A stretch of DNA of 26,688 nucleotides from NCBI GenBank assembly GCA_024224995.1, contig JAAENB010001230.1:1-26688 (forward strand), written 5' to 3'. Both the position numbers and the translations under genes were made by a program. Each line of letters starts with the position of its first letter. Position 1 is the stretch's first letter. Below the pieces are notes generated by a model. The model saw nothing but the letters and a program-made list of their open reading frames with translations, did no database searches and was not told where the DNA came from. Positions 21,801 through 26,688 of the stretch are shown here, piece by piece. This stretch comes from a bacterium. Lineage in GTDB: Bacteria > Spirochaetota > UBA4802 > UBA5550.

Positions 21801-22846
21801 TTACAACGGACTTAATGAAAAAAAAGGTTTATTCTATCTATTATATAGTTAAGGAAAAAGAAGGGTTTCGATTGATTGATGATTCTTCCGAGAACTTCCC
21901 GTCAAGAGTCGGTTTTCTTGCCCTGTCTCATTGTGGGAAAGGCAATTATGCACTTGCTTCAGAGGTGCTCGATTGGATGCTTGAATATAAAAAGGATGGT
22001 TTTCGCAGCGGCCTGGAAGGACACCCGTTTTTTCATGTGTGGGAACGGTCGACTAAAGAGAAAGAAAAAATTAAACTGGCTTCCTTTCTTTTGCTTGCGC
22101 GTTACCCTGAATTCGGAAATAAGCTGGTTAAAGCCCGTGAAAATTTTTCCGGCAAAAAGGACCTGCTGCAGATAGACAGGGCTCTTTTAGTTCATTACCT
22201 GGCCGGAGATAATTACCCTGAATCGTTAGCTGTTCTGGAAAGAATTTTAAAACCCGGCGAAACAAGCCCCCTGATGCTGGAAACCTATTTGCATTTATTG
22301 GGAAAAACAAATAAAAATATGGATACCCTGGCTGCCTCTTGCCGGAAATTGCTGAAAGAGAATCCGGATAAGATAGAATATATTTACCTGTATTCTATGA
22401 TAACAATTGAGGATGGGAAATTAAAAGAAGCGGAACAGATCCTGGAAGACGCTCATCGTAAAAATTTAGGGAATGCCCAGACCTATAACCTCATGGCATG
22501 GCTGGGCCTGTTTACCGGTAAATCCCCTGAAAAGCTGCTCGACCTGTCGGTAAAAAGCAACCGGCTCAGCGATTTTAGCGCCCATTCCATGCTTCATACC
22601 CTGGCAACAATATATGCCGAGCAGGGAAAGGTCTCTGAGGCAAAACAGGTTGTTTCTCGTATGCTCGCGAACAGGGGAGAAAGCACTATTACCGAATCGG
22701 ATCATTATATATTTGGCCGGAACGCCGAGACCCTGGGATTGCCTGTTGTTGCCAGACAGCATTACGCGAAGATAAAGCCGGACAAAGACACAAAACAGTT
22801 AACGGTTTATGAGCTTGCTGCCCGGCGTTTAAAATTATTAAAGTAG
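18815..22846 (+). CDS. Large exported DUF3857/transglutaminase-like protein with TPR repeats
   Basis: 1343 aa. The ATG at 18815 has AGGAG 8 nt upstream and begins a signal peptide (IIVFICCILLLPAAGFAA). Residues about 30-230 match a DUF3857 domain (RGPMPAIEIGSIVEETYIQQ). About 270-400 is a transglutaminase-like papain-fold domain with the full triad: Cys315 in YGDCKEKSALLVAMLR, His358 in FNHAIVY and Asp372 in WIDPTAE. After a beta-rich region there are tetratricopeptide repeats (about 650-800, for example GNYIRLGNILLAAGFKDSS) and more TPR-like helices to the end. It is likely periplasmic. This domain pair is common in bacteria but its substrate is not established; cross-linking or cleavage of envelope proteins or glycans is a guess. 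Confidence 0.85.
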   Translation: MLKSRNYIIVFICCILLLPAAGFAAGDKDYPVEILLEEGKFFYNKKGIRRYIFKRKYRVLTQKGVNEWNYVNASWHSWYQKKPEIKVKVTSPKGTVRYLDPKTLGEVAARQKSRLIYTDTRTIRGPMPAIEIGSIVEETYIQQDTIAFFKAGSRQWYTIGRNIPIKHAKLYIDLPSSVPFKYKLYNLNSKPEVKRKNGRVSYSFDKRNVPGMEYPPLYRPPGSSHWPSVEFSTVPDWNKVARIYNSIVKQQLKDDSRVNSLVSGAARGKSKNIELIKKLVKRMHGEVRYTGLEFGDASIIPRSPNKVLERRYGDCKEKSALLVAMLRKVGIKAHIVLLNAGFGSDVSKDMPGIEFFNHAIVYVPAPYRLWIDPTAEFTAVGELPLPDQERYALIIDPKTRSLVRTPGRRSRQNRVTLTRDVFLSQLGKSSIKETMEATGPFASSLRSYYDEQGHKNINKIFSNYVEKKLYSQNYKNFRYTDPYDFSKIFSYTLTATGSRIGYTSVEDAEIELPIGFIITKFPNHLMNFSGYDGENESDDSYWKKRKTDLLLPVPHTSELIYNIHIPPGFESVNLPDNETVRIGDSVIRKSFNKKGSLIVAAFKMDTGRGRYTPDQLKKLRKELYRIGSNSMITLKFVSSGFRLVEQGKVGESVKFYKKLIARYPKEQGNYIRLGNILLAAGFKDSSVYYLRKAIELDKKSIEAYMALGWAYLHDPFGRQFTGSIEREKAMKVYAEVTRLDPGIGNAWRNLAVLSEYDSDGNRFSPNSDIKKAVVYYEKYRKKLKRHDLDYNYIRALYRIGAYSSILKLKKQTFATNESWAIYLAALTIKQGLPPLWTSLDSISSNKENREKILEMTAYNLASIRYYKQSSEILLRLSKFSRNTIEFQSRAGFLANLKRWEEVPVHENKPEEVVFKLMKLIYLDEINKKNLGQVYSKTVLVENNLERLEKRYKKIRKNFVRRTSKEGRLHTAVFDALYTNMKFKVSGNDSLGYRVVVTTDLMKKKVYSIYYIVKEKEGFRLIDDSSENFPSRVGFLALSHCGKGNYALASEVLDWMLEYKKDGFRSGLEGHPFFHVWERSTKEKEKIKLASFLLLARYPEFGNKLVKARENFSGKKDLLQIDRALLVHYLAGDNYPESLAVLERILKPGETSPLMLETYLHLLGKTNKNMDTLAASCRKLLKENPDKIEYIYLYSMITIEDGKLKEAEQILEDAHRKNLGNAQTYNLMAWLGLFTGKSPEKLLDLSVKSNRLSDFSAHSMLHTLATIYAEQGKVSEAKQVVSRMLANRGESTITESDHYIFGRNAETLGLPVVARQHYAKIKPDKDTKQLTVYELAARRLKLLK

Positions 22847-22876
22847 TCCCAGGACTGTTTCAACCGGAGAATCGTT

Positions 22877-23374
22877 ATGACAATATTAATTGATGGGTTT
22901 AACCTCATATACAAATTCCCTGATCTTGAGGCATTGATGTATCAGCGGGAGCTGATTTCAGCGATGCAGGGACTTCTTGAAAAGGTCAAAGAATTTCAGG
23001 GAATAACCGGAGAAGATATAACGGTAATTTTTGACGGAAAAAAGAAACCTTCCGATACGACGGTTCATGAAAAAGCGGGAGAAATTGATGTCTATTATTC
23101 ACATGATTATTCTGCCGATTATATGATCAAGGAGCTGGTGAAAAAAAGCATTAATCCTAAGATGATAACGGTTGTTTCTTCGGACAAAGAGATAATTTTT
23201 TATATTAAGCGTTTTAAAGCAAAACCGGTCACCAGCGAAAAATTCGCGCCCTTTCTTACGAAAACTGTTGAAGAGTTCCACACCCCGGATATTCCGGAAA
23301 AAGAGGAGAATCCCGAGCTTTCGGAAGAAGAACTCGAATATTGGAAAGATCAATTTAAAAAAACCGATTCATAA
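22877..23374 (+). CDS. YacP-like NYN-domain ribonuclease
   Basis: 165 aa, near the usual size of YacP/DUF901 proteins. These have a PIN-like NYN fold and are regarded as endoribonucleases acting on rRNA or mRNA. Visible marks are ILIDGFNLIY at the start (first acidic residue, Asp6), VIFDGKKKP, then DYSADYMIKELVKK, and TVVSSDKEI, which provide the acidic metal site. The C-terminus is rich in Glu and Pro. GGAG lies 8 nt before the ATG. The gene is 30 bp downstream of the transglutaminase gene and is probably in the same transcript. Confidence 0.85.
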   Translation: MTILIDGFNLIYKFPDLEALMYQRELISAMQGLLEKVKEFQGITGEDITVIFDGKKKPSDTTVHEKAGEIDVYYSHDYSADYMIKELVKKSINPKMITVVSSDKEIIFYIKRFKAKPVTSEKFAPFLTKTVEEFHTPDIPEKEENPELSEEELEYWKDQFKKTDS

Positions 23375-23392
23375 AATACACGGCCTCTTTTT

Positions 23393-24298
23393 TTATTTTG
23401 CCAGGCTTTTGTCGAAAAAAAGCATTATATCCGGGAGGGGTTTTCGCCAGTATTTCCAGTCATGCATGGTATATTTATTCTCTTCCCAGGTAATCTCGTA
23501 CCCGCCAAACTTATTCTGAAGCTGCTTAAGCCGCACTGCCAGGAGCATTGACTGCTGTCTTGGAACAACTGAGTCCTTTCCGCCATGCCATAAATAGACC
23601 GGGGTATTTTTTAGATTCACTGCCAGCTTAATAATGTTGTCTTCTTCTTCCCACCGTTTTTTAAAATTGTTATATTTTCCATATACCGACACGAGAATTC
23701 TGTTTGTTGGTATTGACGGAGGGGAGTAATCGCCTGAAAGGCCGCAGGCCACTCCAAAGGTTTTAGGGTAGATGCTCGAAAGAAGAAGGGCTCCTCTTCC
23801 CCCGGTTGATACTCCCATAATGCCTGTTTTGGATCTATCCGAAGCCAGCCCAAAAGTATTCCTGAGATAGCTTATAAGAATTTCCCCGGTAAATTTACCG
23901 CCCGGGATTGAAGCCCATTTATTTGACGTTTCAGGGTAATATTTTGATTCGTACAAGGTGCTCCCCATATTGGGGCATACAAGGACAATATTATATTTGT
24001 TCGCGTATGATTCAATTGCAGTGTTCTGTTCCCACTGGCGATAGCTGCCGCTGTATCCGTGAAGAAGGATCAGAACTCTGGAGTTGTCTCCTTTTTTATA
24101 GCCCGATGGGAAGTACATTTGAATGAGACCGTTAGATTTTTTTCCATCAGCGGTATACGGTATCTTGAGGGCTCTAAGCCATGATCCTGCTTTAATCGCT
24201 CCTTTATAGCTAAAGGAACTTTTCACTGTTGTTGTTTCACATGATAGCAAGAGTACGAATATTAGAATAGCAAAAACCGGCACATATAATTTCTTCAT
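23393..24298 (-). CDS. Esterase-type alpha/beta hydrolase lipoprotein
   Basis: 301 aa. The lipoprotein signal ends VLLLSC, with Cys20 as the lipid site, so the enzyme is tethered to a membrane facing the periplasm or outside. The catalytic triad of an esterase-D-like (PF00756-type) hydrolase is complete: Ser164 in MGVSTGGRG, Asp242 in HGGKDSVVP and His279 in YTMHDWKYW. The oxyanion loop LLHGYSGSYRQW precedes. It resembles feruloyl- or carbohydrate-esterase relatives; the ester it cleaves is not evident. SD is weak (AGGGA 12 nt upstream). It is convergent with the NYN gene, 18 bp apart. Confidence 0.88.
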   Translation of the reverse strand: MKKLYVPVFAILIFVLLLSCETTTVKSSFSYKGAIKAGSWLRALKIPYTADGKKSNGLIQMYFPSGYKKGDNSRVLILLHGYSGSYRQWEQNTAIESYANKYNIVLVCPNMGSTLYESKYYPETSNKWASIPGGKFTGEILISYLRNTFGLASDRSKTGIMGVSTGGRGALLLSSIYPKTFGVACGLSGDYSPPSIPTNRILVSVYGKYNNFKKRWEEEDNIIKLAVNLKNTPVYLWHGGKDSVVPRQQSMLLAVRLKQLQNKFGGYEITWEENKYTMHDWKYWRKPLPDIMLFFDKSLAK

Positions 24299-24358
24299 AA
24301 TTGTTATTTTTCCCTGAAAATCTTTTGATTATGGGAATATACCCATACACCTGTTTAT

Positions 24359-24386
24359 TTGATGTAGATATTGTTAAGCATACGAT
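24359..24386 (+). promoter_or_regulatory. Weak predicted promoter for the EAL gene
   Basis: TTGATG (24359-24364), 16 bases, TACGAT (24381-24386). Just upstream, TATGGG and CCCATA form a 6-bp inverted repeat (24330-24347) that could be a regulator site. Confidence 0.3.
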
Positions 24387-24502
24387 ATATTTTTTCAAGA
24401 ACAAATTAAATCTGCTCAAAAAGAGTGTGCGGGGGATAATTTCTTCTTGTTTTGTCGATAGAAGTTTGATAAGTTTAAAGAGTAATTCAGGAGTGTACAG
24501 GG

Positions 24503-25942
24503 ATGACATCTGGGACAACAAAAATTGAGAATTTAACAGTTCTTTTGATAGATTTTAATTCTTTGCTAACGGACCGTTTTCAAGAGATTCTGATTAAGAA
24601 TAATTATACAGTATGCATCGCCCGGAATAGCCTGGAAATTGGAAAATTGTGTGATAGCAGCAGCCCGAATATCATCCTGTATATTTCGGGTTTTTCCGAT
24701 ACTTCCGGTTTCCAGAGTGAGGACTGGAAAATAACAAAGAACATAAGTGATGAAAAGAATATCCCGGTTCTTGTGCTCTCTTCGTTTGATTCGGTTGAGT
24801 TATATCTTGAAGGTATTAAAGCCGGAATGGATCATCATATTGTTACTCCTATTAAAAATTACTATCTTCCGTCAAGGATTGAGGAGATTATTTATCAAAT
24901 AGATCAAGAAGATGGTAAATATAAAGAAGATGCAAAAGATAAAAAAGATGAGGACTCATTCCGGATCGATTTTTATTATAAAGAAAAGAATTATGTGTTT
25001 GATATTAATTTTGGGCAATTGGCCCATTTCCTGTTTTCAGTGCTGGAAAATTTCGTAGAGCAAAATCATTTACTTCTGGAAGTGCAGCAAAAAGAAAAGG
25101 TCTCATCTAAAAAATTATCCGAAATTAGCCTGATTCATGATATCTCCGGCCTGTCTCCCGAAGAAACCTTGTTAAAGCAGGAAATGGAGACTGCCATAGA
25201 GAAGAATCAATTTGAATTATATTATCAAGCTATTATTTCCCTGGATAATGGGAAAATTAGCGGGTTTGAGTCTCTTATTCGCTGGAACCATCCGAAAAGA
25301 GGGGTTGTTTGCCCTGATGATTTTATTCCTCTCGCGGAAAAGACCGATCTTATTACTCCTATTGGTTTTTGGGTGCTTGAAGAAGCAAGCAGACAGCTAA
25401 AAGAATGGCAGGGAAAATATAAATTAGATCCTCCACTATCGGTAAGTTTTAATGTGTCTACACGGCAATTTATTAATCCGGAGCTGAGTGAACGGTTTGA
25501 AGATATTGTTGATAGGCATGGCCTTGATTATTCAACAATACGGCCGGAAATAACCGAGAGTATTCTTATGGACGATATGGAGTCTGCCAATATTACTCTT
25601 CTCAAACTGAAGGCAAAGAATTTTTTATTGTATATGGATGATTTTGGTACGGGGTATTCCTCATTAAGTTACTTGAGGCATTTTCCTGTTGATGTTTTAA
25701 AGATTGATAAGTCTTTTGTGGAATGGATCAATATCGACGAGGAGAGTGAGGTTATTGTCCGGACTATTATCGGCCTGGCTCATAACCTGAATATGAAAGT
25801 TGTTGCCGAGGGTGTTGAAACTGAGGAGCACCTGCTTAAGCTTCGTGAATTTAAAAGTAATTATGGGCAGGGATACCTTTTTTCCAGGCCTGTTCCGGCC
25901 CGGGATGCGGAAGAACTGCTCATCAGAGATTTGACCTGGTAG
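24503..25942 (+). CDS. EAL-domain c-di-GMP phosphodiesterase with a degenerate receiver domain
   Basis: 479 aa, cytoplasmic; AGGAG lies 9 nt before the ATG. Residues 10-130 fold like a receiver, but the phospho-acceptor position reads NIILYISG with no Asp, and the usual Lys site reads HIVTP. It therefore cannot be a normal phospho-switch and may bind a partner or small ligand. After a Lys/Asp-rich linker and helical region, residues about 228-475 are an EAL domain with intact catalytic residues: Glu256 in FESLIRW (ESL instead of EAL), NVSTRQF, EITESIL, Asp379-Asp380 in MDDFGTGYSS, KIDKSFV and VVAEGVET. It should hydrolyse c-di-GMP, opposing the cyclase at 13940-15994. It converges on recX with a 7-bp gap. 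Confidence 0.92.
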   Translation: MTSGTTKIENLTVLLIDFNSLLTDRFQEILIKNNYTVCIARNSLEIGKLCDSSSPNIILYISGFSDTSGFQSEDWKITKNISDEKNIPVLVLSSFDSVELYLEGIKAGMDHHIVTPIKNYYLPSRIEEIIYQIDQEDGKYKEDAKDKKDEDSFRIDFYYKEKNYVFDINFGQLAHFLFSVLENFVEQNHLLLEVQQKEKVSSKKLSEISLIHDISGLSPEETLLKQEMETAIEKNQFELYYQAIISLDNGKISGFESLIRWNHPKRGVVCPDDFIPLAEKTDLITPIGFWVLEEASRQLKEWQGKYKLDPPLSVSFNVSTRQFINPELSERFEDIVDRHGLDYSTIRPEITESILMDDMESANITLLKLKAKNFLLYMDDFGTGYSSLSYLRHFPVDVLKIDKSFVEWINIDEESEVIVRTIIGLAHNLNMKVVAEGVETEEHLLKLREFKSNYGQGYLFSRPVPARDAEELLIRDLTW

Positions 25943-25949
25943 AGGGCTA

Positions 25950-26609
25950 TCAGACTGAATTTCCCCATTCTTCCTCTTCTTCTTTTTCTTCTTCCTCCTC
26001 TGATTTAAGCCTTTTTAGTATTTGATTCACGGTTTCGCTTTTAAAGCCTCTCTGGTATAAAAAATAAGAGAGTTTTTGCATGCGGTTCTTTTTTCCTTCG
26101 GAGGATTTGTATTTTTTTTGTGCGGTTTCATACAGGCGTTCAAAATCTATATCCCGCGCTCCTCCCTCTTCCAGAGCCTGGTCGATTATTTCCCTGGATA
26201 ATCCCTTTTGGAACAGTTCTTTTCGTAAGAGGTTTTCTCCTATGGATTTGCTTTTTATTTTGCTTTTTACAAAGCGCAGGGCAAAATCCATATCATTGAT
26301 ATAACCGGCAGTAACCAGTTCTTCCACAGTCTCATCGATCATATCTGAGGGGAATTTTTTCTTTTTGAGAGCCAGTTTCATCTCACTGGTAGACCTGTTC
26401 CTGATGGCGAGATAATCAAGGGCTTTTCGTTTACACCGGAACCTGGTCCATTCTTCGAACAGCCGGGTATAGGTCTCTTCGTTTATCTCTGTACCGGTCG
26501 AGAGCCTGAACCGTGATACGATCTCAAAGGGAAGGTCGAAGCGTTCTCCGTTGTCGAACTCGACCCGCACTTTGGTTTCCATGTAGTTCATTTTTGTTAT
26601 TGTTGTCAT
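25950..26609 (-). CDS. recX: Regulatory protein RecX
   Basis: 219 aa. RecX binds RecA and limits its filament activity. The three-helix repeats are clear: KALDYLAIRNRSTSEMKLAL, then VEELVTAGYINDMDFALRFV, and GENLLRKELFQKGLSREIID, followed by a last helix unit ending YQRGFKSETVNQIL. The N-terminal 60 residues form the usual beta-rich extension. The C-terminus is a run of glutamates. The ATG at 26609 is chosen because GAGAG, part of the 74-bp repeat, lies 5 nt upstream; a TTG at 26621 is the other option. recA is not in the window. Confidence 0.93.
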   Translation of the reverse strand: MTTITKMNYMETKVRVEFDNGERFDLPFEIVSRFRLSTGTEINEETYTRLFEEWTRFRCKRKALDYLAIRNRSTSEMKLALKKKKFPSDMIDETVEELVTAGYINDMDFALRFVKSKIKSKSIGENLLRKELFQKGLSREIIDQALEEGGARDIDFERLYETAQKKYKSSEGKKNRMQKLSYFLYQRGFKSETVNQILKRLKSEEEEEKEEEEEWGNSV

Positions 26610-26614
26610 TGTTG

Positions 26615-26688
26615 CTCTCAAGAAACTCTTTTTAAATAGAGCCGGTTCCCGAAGATTTTATCCCGGGGCCATGCTCTGTTTCACGGGG
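26615..26688. repeat. Dispersed 74-bp repeat, copy 2 (cut by the window edge)
   Basis: Identical to 18381-18454 at 68 of 74 positions without gaps and in the same orientation. It runs up to the last base of the window, so the full repeat may be longer. It supplies the GAGAG ribosome site for recX. Confidence 0.85.

Overview
The window reads as chromosomal DNA of a Gram-negative, AT-leaning bacterium. It encodes signal peptidase II, two lipoproteins, a periplasmic nuclease, a probable outer-membrane barrel and many secreted proteins. Promoters are mostly TTGAC-type -35 boxes with AT-rich -10 boxes, and TTG or GTG starts are fairly common. The signalling content (three STAS proteins, a REC/PAS/GGDEF protein, a pseudo-REC/EAL protein) and the loose Ser-Ser-Cys lipobox resemble free-living Spirochaetota, but this lineage call is an inference. 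No rRNA, tRNA, CRISPR array, prophage or insertion sequence was recognised.

Layout. 1-3200: a truncated gene with a Cys-rich tail, two convergent STAS-domain genes, a nucleotidyltransferase-like/RNA-ligase fusion, and a remnant that looks like a chemoreceptor tail. 3200-7400: four exported proteins in a row (beta-barrel, M30-like lipoprotein protease, Thr-rich protein, second HExxH protease). 7400-9300: endonuclease IV coupled to a DUF167 protein, divergent from a metallo-beta-lactamase-fold hydrolase. 9300-9500: a candidate structured ncRNA with its own promoter and terminator. 9550-13180: anti-sigma-antagonist, PTS EIIA, RuvB, and an unknown protein with a 15-residue tandem repeat in an acidic tail. 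13180-16000: endonuclease I and a REC-PAS-GGDEF diguanylate cyclase. 16130-16390: a short gene (34 aa) with promoter, ribosome site and terminator. 16500-18400: EamA transporter, lspA, and an unknown 116-aa protein. 18800-23400: a 1343-aa exported DUF3857/transglutaminase/TPR protein and a YacP-like NYN nuclease. 23400-26688: esterase lipoprotein, EAL phosphodiesterase, RecX.

How the genes fit together. DNA maintenance (nfo, ruvB, recX), envelope proteins and c-di-GMP/STAS regulation are interleaved rather than forming one large operon. Several neighbouring genes end tail-to-tail with overlaps of a few bases. The least ordinary items are the 34-aa gene at 16202-16306, the ncRNA at about 9299-9465, the RNA-ligase fusion, and a 74-bp repeat (68/74 identical) that lies just upstream of two unrelated minus-strand genes and supplies a ribosome-binding site to both.
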